Shown here piece by piece: positions 51,020-59,361 of a DNA stretch of 64,000 bases. The stretch is from Nocardia sp. NBC_00565 (GTDB taxonomy: Bacteria > Actinomycetota > Actinomycetes > Mycobacteriales > Mycobacteriaceae), in NCBI RefSeq assembly GCF_036345915.1, contig NZ_CP107785.1:4588001-4652000 (forward strand), given 5' to 3'. The notes under the pieces are model-generated. The model saw only the letters and a program-made list of their open reading frames with translations, searched no databases and was not told the origin of the DNA. Every line of letters begins with the position of its first letter. Within the stretch, counting starts at the first letter, position 1. Position numbers and translations under genes: made by a program.

Positions 51020-51674
51020 GCGGCCCGGCCTCTGTCGTGCGGGCCGGACGGGCGTGTTCGGGAATCGTGTCCCAGGTGGCGAGGGCTTGCTCGATGAGCT
51101 CGGTGTCGGAACTCCAGCCATATTCGCCCGCGATCCCGCTCACCACGCCCGGTCCGGGCTTGTTGATCGGGCGGGTCCAGTCTTCCTCGGTTCCGGTGTC
51201 GCCCTCCACCATTCGCGCCTTCGCCATCCCGTATTCGAAGTCGTAGAAGCGAATTCGGAGATGCCGCTTGCCCACTGGGGGTCCGAGCCCTTCGAACCGG
51301 GTCTCGTCGCCCATATCCGTGACCTGGTGCAGATAGTTCGGGTAGTCCGTGTGCAACCACTCGGTGTGTACCGGATCGAGCGAATTCTCCTGGCACTGCA
51401 GCCAATTGCACGGCAGCTCGGCGATGGAGATGTCACGCACCGCCTCGTCCCACACCAACGGCGCCCAGTAGCGATCGATCAGCCCCAATCGCCCACTGCG
51501 ATCACGGAACAACACCAGATCTTGGCCGAGTAGGCGCACCTCTTTCGTGCGCAGCGGGTTGGCATCCAGTTCCGCGGCGGGTGCGATCGGATGCCAGTAA
51601 CGACGCATCAATTCGCCCATCGGGGTTCCGCTACCCACCCGCACGAGGCGGTCGTTGTCGGATGATTTCAGCAT
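51009..51674 (-). pseudogene. Rieske oxygenase with the iron-sulfur domain deleted
   Basis: 221 residues, against more than 400 for phthalate-dioxygenase-like oxygenases. The N-terminus (RVGSGTPMGELMRRYWHPIA, then VLFRDRSGRLGLIDRY) runs to the point where the CxH cluster motif should follow. Instead it continues with WAPLVWDEAVRDI, which belongs after the Rieske domain, so about 75-80 residues with both cluster-binding pairs are missing without loss of frame (junction near 51468). Two iron ligands of the catalytic domain survive in DPVHTEWLH. The middle of the catalytic domain with the third ligand is also missing, since the text jumps to a short C-terminal part with EEDWTRPIN. It cannot be a normal oxygenase. 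The start is the ATG at 51674, six bases after GAGGG. It is followed directly by the AMP-ligase. Confidence 0.8.
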
Positions 51675-52076
51675 GGACACCCTCGACTCTTCCGAGCGGT
51701 ACCTGACTCAATTAACGTACCATTATATAACGGCACACTCAATAGGTTCGAGAGGTTCGCCGGCCCGCGGCACAGCGTCGACCCACCGGCCCGACGCGAT
51801 CGATTGCACTTGGTAGGCAACGACTTTCAGCGTGCTCGAACCACCACGGCTGCTGGGCCGCTGCCTCGATCTCGTGCGGCGGCTCGGGGATCGGGAAGTG
51901 CTGGCAGAAGGCGATTGAGGTCATGGCGCGATGCGGCCGGCCCGCCGGAGTCTGTGCTCGGCTCGTTGTACTGTTCGCGTCCAGGGCTCCTGCCCTTCCC
52001 AACCATGAAGTCTCCCGGACTCACCGGAGTGGCTCGGATGGTCGAACATGGATCCAGTCGATCCGAGGAAGGGCAT
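51675..52076. other. Divergent intergenic region, Rieske fragment / DUF2165
   Basis: About 400 bp. It contains the -10-like TATAAT of the minus-strand operon and an AT-rich pocket at 51708-51745. No gene is recognisable; frames here have no family content. Confidence 0.4.
51722..51727 (-). promoter_or_regulatory. Candidate -10 box of the Rieske/ligase operon
   Basis: On the minus strand TATAAT, an exact consensus -10 in an AT-rich pocket, lies about 48 bases before the start at 51674. No -35 at normal spacing was found. Confidence 0.4.
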
Positions 52077-52643
52077 ATGAAACTTAGCGGCACAGGGATT
52101 CTCGACGTTGTGGGTAGCCGTCGGATGGCGGTGGCGGCGTTGGCAACGATCACCGGGTTCTACTATCTGTTCGTCGCGTTCACCAACTGTGTGGACACCA
52201 AAACCAACCGAAACGCGGTTGGCGCTGTGCTGTCGATGAAATCGACGATCCACAATGCCGGAACGGATTGGCGAGCGATCACCAACAGCAACGTCGCCCT
52301 CGTCGCCTACATCCTGATCGTGACGTGGGAATTTCTGATCGCCTTCGCGCTGTTGGCGGCCGCGGCGGTGTGGGTCCGAGTACTGACAGGACGGCCGCGG
52401 CGACTTCGAGCCGGCCTCGATGTGGCCGTGAAGCTGTCGAGCCTGGGCTGGACCATGGCAATGCTGCTGTTCGCGGGCGGATTCCTCACGGTCGCGGGTG
52501 AATGGTTCCGGATGTGGGCCAATAAGGAGGTGAACGCATCATCGGCGGCGCTGCAGAACTTCCTGATCGCCGGCGTCGGCCTGGTGCTCGTTCACCTTCC
52601 GGAGTCGACCACATCGCGGGACACACCCGCCGAGCAGGGGTGA
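52077..52643 (+). CDS. DUF2165 family membrane protein
   Basis: 188 residues with four hydrophobic spans (MAVAALATITGFYYLFVAF; VAYILIVTWEFLIAFALLAA; MAMLLFAGGFLTVAG; FLIAGVGLVLVHL). The FxNxxD(T/Y) segment after span 1 (FTNCVDTKTNRNAV) and the WRAITN turn before span 2 mark DUF2165, small inner-membrane proteins of unknown role. Start at ATG 52077 after GAGGAAGGG; conservation begins here. A stand-alone gene. Confidence 0.82.
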   Translation: MKLSGTGILDVVGSRRMAVAALATITGFYYLFVAFTNCVDTKTNRNAVGAVLSMKSTIHNAGTDWRAITNSNVALVAYILIVTWEFLIAFALLAAAAVWVRVLTGRPRRLRAGLDVAVKLSSLGWTMAMLLFAGGFLTVAGEWFRMWANKEVNASSAALQNFLIAGVGLVLVHLPESTTSRDTPAEQG

Positions 52644-53040
52644 GCCCCGCTCCGCCGCACCGCACCACAGGCAGCTGACGAATCCGCCGCCGAACGGACG
52701 GAGTTTCTGGGGCGGCCGTCTTCGTTCGCGGACGGCCGTTTCGGGAGTCACGGGCAGCTCGGGAATCGGTGACCGGGCGAGGCCCTGGATGTTGATCCTA
52801 GCGACCGCGTCGTCGAAGGCGTCGTGGGCGGATGCGAACCGGCTGAGGGCGCCCCGCCAGGTTTTGCGCCCGGTCAGCTGCACGAGGGCGGTCCCCCAAC
52901 CAAGAATTGACCGCACCGCTCCCATCGCCATCACCACCATGGTTCACAGACAGCCCGTCGCATGTTATACATTAGGGGAGGCTTACCTCCTTAGGTGAGG
53001 CTGGCTTCACTGAATTGCAACTACCGCTGTTGAGGCCACC
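52644..53040. other. Intergenic region upstream of bfd
   Basis: About 400 bp. The right end carries a -10-like TATACAT (52967-52973) and two adjacent IdeR-type boxes. The rest shows no recognisable gene on either strand; a long minus-strand frame has high-GC shadow character. Confidence 0.45.
52972..53009. promoter_or_regulatory. Two adjacent IdeR/DtxR-type iron boxes
   Basis: TTAGGGGAGGCTTACCTCC (52972-52990) and TTAGGTGAGGCTGGCTTCA (52991-53009) each match 14 of 19 bases of the IdeR consensus TTAGGTTAGGCTAACCTAA, lie head to tail with no gap, and overlap the start of transcription suggested by TATACAT just upstream. Iron-loaded IdeR should repress bfd here. Confidence 0.65.
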
Positions 53041-53232
53041 GTGTACATCTGTATCTGCAACGCCGTTTCCGAAGAGGATGTACACGACTGTGTCTCGGCG
53101 GGCGCCAACTCCACCAGGCAGGTGAAGAATGCTTGCGGCTGGAAGCCGGGCTGCGGCAGCTGCACGGCACGACTGGCCGAGGTGATCGGCCGGGCTCGCG
53201 CGTCGGTCGGAGCCGAGTCCTCGGCAGCCTGA
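53041..53232 (+). CDS. bfd: Bacterioferritin-associated ferredoxin
   Basis: 63 residues. The [2Fe-2S] cysteine pattern CICN at residues 4-6 and CGWKPGCGSC at the other end is that of Bfd, which reduces and mobilises iron stored in bacterioferritin. It begins with GTG at 53041, right after the double iron box. The bacterioferritin gene follows 58 bp later on the same strand. Low-iron induction is expected from the boxes. Confidence 0.9.
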   Translation: MYICICNAVSEEDVHDCVSAGANSTRQVKNACGWKPGCGSCTARLAEVIGRARASVGAESSAA

Positions 53233-53290
53233 TTCGACACACGCGCCCCTTTGACCGCCGCTGTGGGTGATCTGTGCCACGATCACACCC

Positions 53291-53770
53291 ATGGAAGGCG
53301 ACAAGGACATCCTCGCGCTGCTCAATGAGCAGCTGACGGCCGAACTCACGGCCATCAACCAGTACTTCCTGCATGCCAAGATGCAAGAGAACTGGGGCTT
53401 CACCAAGCTGGCCAGGCACACTCGGCACGAATCCATCGACGAGATGAAACACGCCGAGATCCTCACCGACCGGATCCTGTTCCTCGAGGGCCTGCCCAAC
53501 TATCAGAAACTCAACCCGCTTCGCATCGGACAGACTGTGCCCGAGCAGCTGCAATCCGACTTGCAGATCGAGATGGAGGCAGTAGAGCGACTCCGCCGGG
53601 GCATCGACCTGATGCGTTCGCGCGGCGACGTGACCTCGGCCCGCATCTTCGAAGAGATCCTCCAGGACGAAGAGCAACACGTCGACTACCTGGAGACCGA
53701 ACTCGACCTGGTCGAGAAGCTGGGCGAGCCGCTCTACCTCCAGCGCTTCACCGACGTCCCCGAGGACTGA
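53291..53770 (+). CDS. bfr: Bacterioferritin
   Basis: 159 residues. The di-iron ferroxidase ligands are in place: Glu18, Glu51, His54 (HESIDEMKHAE), Glu94, Glu127 and His130 (EEILQDEEQHVDYL). Met52 is the heme ligand shared between two subunits. 24 subunits form a hollow iron-storing shell with heme between pairs. Starts at ATG 53291. It follows bfd at 58 bp and is closed by a strong hairpin seven bases after its stop; it probably shares the iron-controlled promoter. Confidence 0.96.
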   Translation: MEGDKDILALLNEQLTAELTAINQYFLHAKMQENWGFTKLARHTRHESIDEMKHAEILTDRILFLEGLPNYQKLNPLRIGQTVPEQLQSDLQIEMEAVERLRRGIDLMRSRGDVTSARIFEEILQDEEQHVDYLETELDLVEKLGEPLYLQRFTDVPED

Positions 53771-53777
53771 TCCGCAC

Positions 53778-53804
53778 CGGGTCGCTGAGGACCTCGGCGA
53801 CCCG
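53778..53804 (+). terminator. Hairpin terminator after bfr
   Basis: CGGGTCGCTGAGG, A, CCTCGGCGACCCG: a 13-bp stem with a single U-G pair when transcribed; the inner pairs open to make the loop. It begins seven bases after the bfr stop. No U-tract. Confidence 0.7.
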
Positions 53805-54243
53805 CTTGCGCCCAGCTTCGTCATGAATATCACCGTTCGGCGTCGCCCGGCGAGTGCATGTCGAAGACTGGGCTACCGGATATCCGGCCCACATTCGTAC
53901 TACCGACGGCTAGCACGCCGCCATCGCACAGCACCACAGCCCGTTGCAGATGGCGTGGCACGGCTCGGCCGAATTCGCCCGCCGGAGTTTGGTCGGGCGC
54001 ACCCTCGCCACCCTGACTCGTCTGTCGGCGAGCAGCGTCGCGCTGTACATGTACTCCGGCATGCCGATCCGATGCGCTCCGGGAGACGGTGCGGTGCGAT
54101 CGGGCTCGGTCCGCGGCAGGTCGGCGGTGGCGTCATAGGCCCATGACAGGTCGGCGCCGGCGAAATCCGAGAGCCACGTCGGGCACGGCGGAGGTGGGGT
54201 TTCGAAGTTCCAGTAGTCCTGCCGCAGACCGACCCGGCCGTTG
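53805..54243. other. Intergenic region after bfr
   Basis: About 440 bp without a supportable gene. On the minus strand a frame without a start codon (54239 to the TAG at 53910) reads QDYWNFETPPPPCPTWL and GMPEYMYSATLLAD; it may be the remains of a gene but no family was recognised. Confidence 0.35.
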
Positions 54244-54687
54244 TTATTGGAAGCTCGGCACGATGGTCGCGGTGATGGTGTGGATCGTCCCGTCGGGGAT
54301 GACGAATGTCTCGGTGATGTCCACCGTCAGCAGGCGGATACCGGCGATGCCGGAGTCGAGCAGATACCGGGCGGTGACCACATCACCGGACTCCGACATG
54401 CTGATGTCCCGGATGTCTTGAATCACCGAATACTGCACGCCGTGGTTCAAGTCCTGGGTCAGCTGCGGTCCCGAATAGCCGGTTTGCAGTCCCGCCTCGA
54501 CGCGGGTCGCGTCGGGCGCGAACGGCACGGCGCTCGCGTCGTGCGAGACAAGTGCGTCGATATAGGCACGGGCGATCGCCTCGCGCGGCGTATCCACCGG
54601 ATCCGAACCCGCCGCGGCGATTCCCGCTCCGGCATGCACCACAGCCAACACCGCACCCGACAAAACTACAACACGTTTCATTCCCAT
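54244..54687 (-). CDS. Small exported protein, NTF2/SnoaL-like
   Basis: 147 residues with a Sec signal peptide (MKRVVVLSGAVLAVVHAG, cut near GIAAAGS). The mature part begins TPREAIARAYIDALVSHDASAVPFAPDATRVEAG, the layout of a SnoaL/NTF2-like fold with a helix, the 'D' loop and a curved sheet (GDVVTARYLLDSGI, ETFVIPDGTIHTITATIVP). Such folds bind small hydrophobic ligands or stabilise proteins. ATG at 54687 or 54681 could start it. Secreted; function unknown. It is a single gene between the bfr terminator and the monooxygenase. Confidence 0.65.
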   Translation of the reverse strand: MGMKRVVVLSGAVLAVVHAGAGIAAAGSDPVDTPREAIARAYIDALVSHDASAVPFAPDATRVEAGLQTGYSGPQLTQDLNHGVQYSVIQDIRDISMSESGDVVTARYLLDSGIAGIRLLTVDITETFVIPDGTIHTITATIVPSFQ

Positions 54688-54768
54688 CCGTCGATGGTGT
54701 CCCGTGCGCCGCTGCCGCGCAACTGTCGCGTTTGCTGGTTCTCCCCTGCGCGCCGAGGACCTACTGGT

Positions 54769-56061
54769 CTAGCGATCTGGCAGCGGGGGCAGTTCGAGGT
54801 TTTCGCGGAAGGTGGCGCCGAGGTAGTCGGTGCCGACGATGCCGCGGCGGCGGAGTTCGGGGAGTAGGCCGTTGGTGACGAAGTCGCGGGTTCGGGGGTC
54901 GGCGAGGCCGCCGAGGGAAATGACGTCGAGAACTTCGGCGCGGTAACGCTCTTCGATGGCGTCGGCGAGTTGTTCGGGGGTGCCGGCGGCGGCCCAGTGG
55001 CCGGTGTCCTTCGCGGCGATGATGAGCTCGCGCAGGGTCCGGCCCGAAGCGGCGAGTTTGGTGAAGATTTCAACGCGGCCGCGGCGCCGGTTCACCGAAT
55101 TCACCTCCGGGAGTAGGTGATTCGGGATCGGCCTGTCCAGCGGCAGCTCCGAGAGGTCCACGCCACCGCCCAGCATATCCGCCAATCGGATGCGGCCCGC
55201 GTCGAAGTCGGTCGCTTCGGCCTCCTCCCGCACCAAGCGGCGGGCCTCCTCCTCGGTGGCGCCATAGGTGGCGTGGAACGAACTCATGATCAGCGGAAGT
55301 CCTTCCGCACGACCGAGTTCGGCCGCCCGCGCACGAATCGTCTTGGTATAGGTGACCGCATCCTCGAGCGTCGGCAACGAGGTGAACACCACTTCGGCGA
55401 AGCGCGCACCGAGCTCGACACCACCCGCGGACTGCCCGGCCTGAAACTGCACCGGCCTGCGCTGCGGCAGCGGCGGAATATTCAACGGTCCCCGCACCGT
55501 GAAGTACCGACCGGCGTGATCGATCGGCCGCACCAGCTCCGGATCCAGAATCGCCCCACCGCGCCCATCCGAGGTCAGCGCACCCGGACGCCAACTGTCG
55601 AACAACGCGTTGACCACTTCCAGCGATTCGGTCGCCCGCGCATACCGTTGCTCCGGACTGGGCAGTTCCTGATCACCGTAATTCTCTTCGCCCACCGACG
55701 AAGTGACCACATTCCACGCGGACCGCCCGTTGCTGATGTGGTCGAGCGTCCCGAACAATCGCGCGAGGTTGTACGGATGATGGAAGGTGCTGGTCACCGT
55801 CGCGATCAACCCGATATGCGAAGTCACCGCACTCAGCGCCGACAGGAATATGAGCGGTTCCTGCGCACCGATGGCCCCCTGCGCGCCGAAGCTCAGCAGG
55901 TCCGCGGCGAACAGCGCGTCGAACTTGTTCGCCTCCGCGATCTTCGCGATCTCGATCGAGGACGCCACCGTCGATTCGGCCGAATCGATCGCGGCCGCAT
56001 AGACACTCACCGCACCGCTGACCCCGGTGACCGTCTTCAACGGACGTCGTGCAGAACTCAT
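54769..56061 (-). CDS. FMN-dependent monooxygenase, NtaA/SnaA/DszA family
   Basis: 430 residues. Bacterial-luciferase-like flavin monooxygenase: NKFDALFAADLLSFG, TVTSTFHHPYNLARLFGTLDHIS, RSAWNVVTSSVGEENYG, the GPLNIPPLPQRRPVQFQAGQS segment and the C-terminal TGHWAAAGTPEQLADAI are all typical. These enzymes oxidise small xenobiotics or sulfur/nitrogen compounds with FMNH2 from a separate reductase. The family's first strand (usually ending in an AWR motif) is missing or replaced: the text before DSAESTV is SARRPLKTVTGVSGAVSVY. The upstream DNA is an NRPS remnant, so the N-terminus may be altered by recombination. The start is ATG 56061 with GGGGAAG just upstream. No reductase is adjacent. Confidence 0.85.
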   Translation of the reverse strand: MSSARRPLKTVTGVSGAVSVYAAAIDSAESTVASSIEIAKIAEANKFDALFAADLLSFGAQGAIGAQEPLIFLSALSAVTSHIGLIATVTSTFHHPYNLARLFGTLDHISNGRSAWNVVTSSVGEENYGDQELPSPEQRYARATESLEVVNALFDSWRPGALTSDGRGGAILDPELVRPIDHAGRYFTVRGPLNIPPLPQRRPVQFQAGQSAGGVELGARFAEVVFTSLPTLEDAVTYTKTIRARAAELGRAEGLPLIMSSFHATYGATEEEARRLVREEAEATDFDAGRIRLADMLGGGVDLSELPLDRPIPNHLLPEVNSVNRRRGRVEIFTKLAASGRTLRELIIAAKDTGHWAAAGTPEQLADAIEERYRAEVLDVISLGGLADPRTRDFVTNGLLPELRRRGIVGTDYLGATFRENLELPPLPDR

Positions 56062-56189
56062 CGCTTCCCCATCCGTCCGACCAGCACCGGGCGATCCGCG
56101 GTCCTGCCACCGAGTCAACCGGTTCGGCGTTGCCGCCGAACAGGTTTGCGATCAGTTCGAGTACAAACCCGATCGGCTCTGCAGCACGA

Positions 56190-56399
56190 ACTCCCATCCT
56201 TCTCGATTCCTTCGACGAGGACTCCATCTTCGGACAGCGCGGCCTGCTCGGATTGGACGCGGCGCAACAATTCCGCGACGGTCGGGCCCGGCTCCAACCG
56301 AATACGGACCGGAACCGTGTTGATGAACAGGCCGATGGCCGATTCCACCCCGGCCAGCCCCGCCACCGACGCTCCCCCAGTGCACCGATGACGGGACAA
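56190..56399 (-). pseudogene. NRPS condensation-domain fragment
   Basis: On the minus strand the frame reads GVESAIGLFINTVPVRIRL, then TVAELLRRVQSEQAAL (clear between 56366 and 56235). This is the core of the C-terminal half of a condensation domain, matching the corresponding parts of the big NRPS ([32 protein letters not shown]). It then changes to unrelated text. No complete gene surrounds it; neighbouring frames carry pieces without continuity. It is a decayed remnant of an NRPS gene. Confidence 0.7.
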
Positions 56400-56485
56400 C
56401 GGTCACCTCGTCGGCAAGGTCGGTCATTCGACGCGACCGCCACCAACTGGCAGTTCTTCGCCGAACTCCGCCGCCGACGTGCGGG

Positions 56486-57094
56486 TCAGCGCGAGGTGGC
56501 CTTGCCGCCGGTCGGAGTGACCGCGAACCAGGTTCCGCCGACGCCCTGGCCGAGGAGGTCACCCGGCTTCGTATCCTTGGCGAAGTAGTACACGGGCCAG
56601 CCGCCGATGGTGATCTGGCAGGAGCCGTCGGCGCGTTCGATGAAACCGACGATTTGCGGGTCGACGCCCGCGGCGTAGAGCGACTGGTCGCGGGAGATGG
56701 TCAGCGGGGGCCAGGTCACGGCGCATTGTCCGGCGCAGTTGGAGGCCGACGGGTTCGCGGTGTCCTTGTCGAATCGGTACAGCGACCGCCCGGATCCGTC
56801 CGATACGTACTGTCCGATGCTCGCGTTGCTGGCCACATTCAGCTGCACCGCGTTCGCGGTCCCGGCGGGGGCCGCGCCGCCGTAGATCTTCAGCCAGCCC
56901 TGCGTCTTCGCTACCGCGGGGGCCTGTCCCGCCGCGGGTGCGGACGCGGCGGACACCGCGGTCGATGCCACCTGCGCGGCGGGCGTGGGCGCGCCGTCCT
57001 TATCACTGCCACAGGCACTCAGCAGGCCCGCGAGTACGACCGCGGCTGCCGCGACCGATACCTGGGCACGCTGAAAACTTTTGGCTGAACTCAT
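56486..57094 (-). CDS. Lipoprotein with secreted-repeat (COG4315) domain
   Basis: 202 residues. Lipoprotein signal with lipobox LAGLLSAC, followed by an alanine-proline-rich linker to about residue 70. The domain has the repeating 'LYRFDKDTANPSASNCAGQC' type unit with paired cysteines and WPPL, then a second half SCQITIGGWPVYYFAKDTKPGD and GVGGTWFAVTP. This is the 'secreted repeat of unknown function' (PF03640) layout. Anchored outside the membrane; role unknown, sometimes tied to redox stress. The ATG at 57094 is chosen since GGAGG lies nine bases before it; an earlier ATG (57103) is closer than usual. Confidence 0.85.
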   Translation of the reverse strand: MSSAKSFQRAQVSVAAAAVVLAGLLSACGSDKDGAPTPAAQVASTAVSAASAPAAGQAPAVAKTQGWLKIYGGAAPAGTANAVQLNVASNASIGQYVSDGSGRSLYRFDKDTANPSASNCAGQCAVTWPPLTISRDQSLYAAGVDPQIVGFIERADGSCQITIGGWPVYYFAKDTKPGDLLGQGVGGTWFAVTPTGGKATSR

Positions 57095-57208
57095 GTTTCG
57101 CATCCTCCATCGTTTGTCGATGCGGCACACCGCATCTCGTCCCCCTTACTACGAACTACCGCGACCATCGGTTCACACAGTGTGCGCCGTCACTACATTC
57201 CGCCGAAG

Positions 57209-57246
57209 TTACATCGTTCTAGCGTCCGTCATGATTATGTAATATG
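57209..57246 (+). promoter_or_regulatory. Candidate promoter/operator of the kynurenine operon
   Basis: An AT-rich pocket in high-GC DNA. TTACAT (57209-57214) and ATGTAA (57237-57242) form an inverted pair 22 bases apart, and TATGTAAT could act as a -10. It lies about 40 bases before the dioxygenase start. Likely target of the PaaX-like regulator, but unproven. Confidence 0.35.
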
Positions 57247-57283
57247 ATGGTTCGGATACCGCAGTACGACGATGAGGCTCCTG

Positions 57284-58138
57284 ATGACCCCGAACCACAA
57301 AACGCCTGCGCTAGAACAGGACATCGTCACCGATTTCGGCTCGCGCATGAGCTATGGCGCTTACCTCGATCTCGATACCCTGCTCAGCGCCCAGCATCCG
57401 GTCAGCCGACCGGAGCGGCACGACGAATTGCTGTTCATCATTCAGCACCAGACCACCGAGTTGTGGCTCAAGCTGGTACTGCACGAAATACGGGCCGCAC
57501 GTGCGGCTTTGGATGCCGACGACATCGGTGTCGCACTCAAGGGCATCGCACGGGTGAAGCACATCCAGCAGACCCTGACCGAGCAGTGGTCCGTGCTGGC
57601 GACGCTGACGCCCACCGAATATGCCCAGTTCCGTGACTTTCTCGGGAATTCGTCGGGCTTCCAGTCCCATCAATACCGTGCCATCGAGTTCATCCTCGGC
57701 AACAAGAACGCGGCGGTCCTGCCGGTCTTCGAATCCGCTCCCGCAGCGCACGAGGAGCTGGCCACGCTCCTACGCGAGCCGACCCTCTACGACGCGCTCT
57801 GGCGACACCTCGCCCGCACCGGGCTCGACGTCCCCCGCTCCACACTGGACCGCGACGTCACCGAGCCGCACGTCCTCGACCCGGAGCTACTGACGCTGGT
57901 GCAGTCCATTTACGAAGCCCCGGAACAACATTGGTCGACCTACGAGGCCTTCGAGGAGCTGGTCGACCTCGAGGAGAACTTCCAGCTGTGGCGATTCCGG
58001 CATCTGCGCACCGTGCTGCGCGTCATCGGAAGTAGCGGCGGGACAGGCGGATCCAGCGGTGCCGGGTTCCTGCGACGCGCACTCGACCACACCTTCTTCC
58101 CCGAACTGTTCGCCGTGCGCACCTGGACCGGGCATTGA
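57284..58138 (+). CDS. kynA: Tryptophan 2,3-dioxygenase
   Basis: 284 residues. Heme enzyme opening the indole ring of tryptophan to N-formylkynurenine. Signatures are SYGAYLDLDTLLSAQHPVS, HDELLFIIQHQTTELWLKLV, GFQSHQYRAIEFILGNKN, WRFRHLRTVLRVIG with the proximal histidine, and GGTGGSSGAGFLRRAL. Start taken at ATG 57284, six bases after GAGG; ATG 57272 is an alternative. It overlaps kynureninase by one base. Formamidase, needed between the two enzymes, is not in the window, so another esterase must act. Confidence 0.94.
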   Translation: MTPNHKTPALEQDIVTDFGSRMSYGAYLDLDTLLSAQHPVSRPERHDELLFIIQHQTTELWLKLVLHEIRAARAALDADDIGVALKGIARVKHIQQTLTEQWSVLATLTPTEYAQFRDFLGNSSGFQSHQYRAIEFILGNKNAAVLPVFESAPAAHEELATLLREPTLYDALWRHLARTGLDVPRSTLDRDVTEPHVLDPELLTLVQSIYEAPEQHWSTYEAFEELVDLEENFQLWRFRHLRTVLRVIGSSGGTGGSSGAGFLRRALDHTFFPELFAVRTWTGH

Positions 58139-59361
58139 TGACCGACTTCGCCACACGCGCACTGGAACTCGACCGCAGCGATCCGTTGCGCGACTATCCC
58201 GCGCTGTTCCTCGGTAGTGACGACCCACAGGTCGTCGCCTACCTCGACGGCAATTCCCTCGGACGTCCCACCAGGGCGACCGCACGACGACTCGCTGATT
58301 TCGTCACCGCCGGGTGGGGTGGTCGCCTCATTCGCGGCTGGGACGAGCAGTGGTTCGATCTGCCGCTGACCATCGGCGACCGCATCGGCGCCGCGGTGCT
58401 GGGCGCGGCCGCCGGGCAGACCACGGTCGGTGACTCCACGACCGTGCTGCTGTACAAGCTCGCCCGCGGCGCGCTGGCACTGCGGCCCGATCGCACCGAG
58501 ATCGTGCTCGACCGGGACAACTTTCCTACCGACCGCTATCTGCTCGAGTCGATATCGACCGAGCTCGGACTGACGCTGCGGTGGATCGAACCCGATGCTG
58601 CCGGTGGCGTCAGCGCACGCGATGTCGTCGACGCCGTCTCCGAACGCACCGCACTCGTCGTGCTCAGCCATGTCGCCTACCGGTCCGGATATCTCCTCGA
58701 CGCCCCCGCGATCAGCGCCGCCGCCCACGATGCCGGAGCACTGCTGCTGCTCGACCTGTGCCATTCGGTCGGGTCGGTGGAGATCGAACTCGACACGTGG
58801 GCAGTCGATTTCGCGGTCGGCTGCACCTACAAATACCTCAACGGCGGCCCCGGTGCGCCCGCATTCGCCTACGTCGCCGCGGCACATCAGGCCGAATTCG
58901 GGCAACCGATCTGGGGCTGGATGGGCCGGGAGAACCCGTTCGAGATGGCACAGGGCTACGTCCCCGCCGCCGGGATTCGACGGGTGATCAGCGGCACGCC
59001 CGCCATCGTCGGCATGATCCCGATCCAGGACACCCTCGACCTGATCGAGGAAGTCGGTATGACGGCCGTGCGGGCGAAGTCGGTGGCACTCACCGAATTC
59101 GCTCTCGAACTCACCCGGAGCTGGCTGCTCCCACTCGGGGTCCAGGTGTCCTCGCCGCTGGACGCCGCTCGCCGAGGCGGACACGTGACGATCGATCATC
59201 CGCGATTCCGGGAGATCACCGCACGACTGTGGCAACGCGGCGTGATCCCCGATTTCCGTCCGCCCCAAGGGATACGACTCGGGCTGAGTCCGCTGAGTAC
59301 GACATTCGGCGAAGTGTTCGCCGGAGTGAGCGCTATCCGCGATGAACTCGCCGCGCACTGA
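58138..59361 (+). CDS. kynU: Kynureninase
   Basis: 407 residues, PLP enzyme of fold type I that cleaves kynurenine to anthranilate and alanine. Marks are AYLDGNSLGRPTRAT near the start, GDSTTVLLYKLARGAL for phosphate binding, LLLLDLCHSVGSVEIEL and the lysine that holds PLP in VGCTYKYLNGGPGAPAF. Late GIRRVISGTPAIVGM and GIRLGLSPLSTTFGEVF are typical. Its ATG overlaps the dioxygenase stop (TGATG). The product anthranilate can feed catabolism or secondary metabolism; nothing in the window decides. Confidence 0.95.
   Translation: MTDFATRALELDRSDPLRDYPALFLGSDDPQVVAYLDGNSLGRPTRATARRLADFVTAGWGGRLIRGWDEQWFDLPLTIGDRIGAAVLGAAAGQTTVGDSTTVLLYKLARGALALRPDRTEIVLDRDNFPTDRYLLESISTELGLTLRWIEPDAAGGVSARDVVDAVSERTALVVLSHVAYRSGYLLDAPAISAAAHDAGALLLLDLCHSVGSVEIELDTWAVDFAVGCTYKYLNGGPGAPAFAYVAAAHQAEFGQPIWGWMGRENPFEMAQGYVPAAGIRRVISGTPAIVGMIPIQDTLDLIEEVGMTAVRAKSVALTEFALELTRSWLLPLGVQVSSPLDAARRGGHVTIDHPRFREITARLWQRGVIPDFRPPQGIRLGLSPLSTTFGEVFAGVSAIRDELAAH

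Noticed and set aside
52539..52940. Minus-strand frame of 133 codons between DUF2165 and bfd
   Set aside because: Overlaps the DUF2165 gene antisense and shows no known motif.
53910..54239. Minus-strand frame reading QDYWNFETPPPPCPTWL and onwards
   Set aside because: Protein-like text but no start codon and no family recognised; could be debris.
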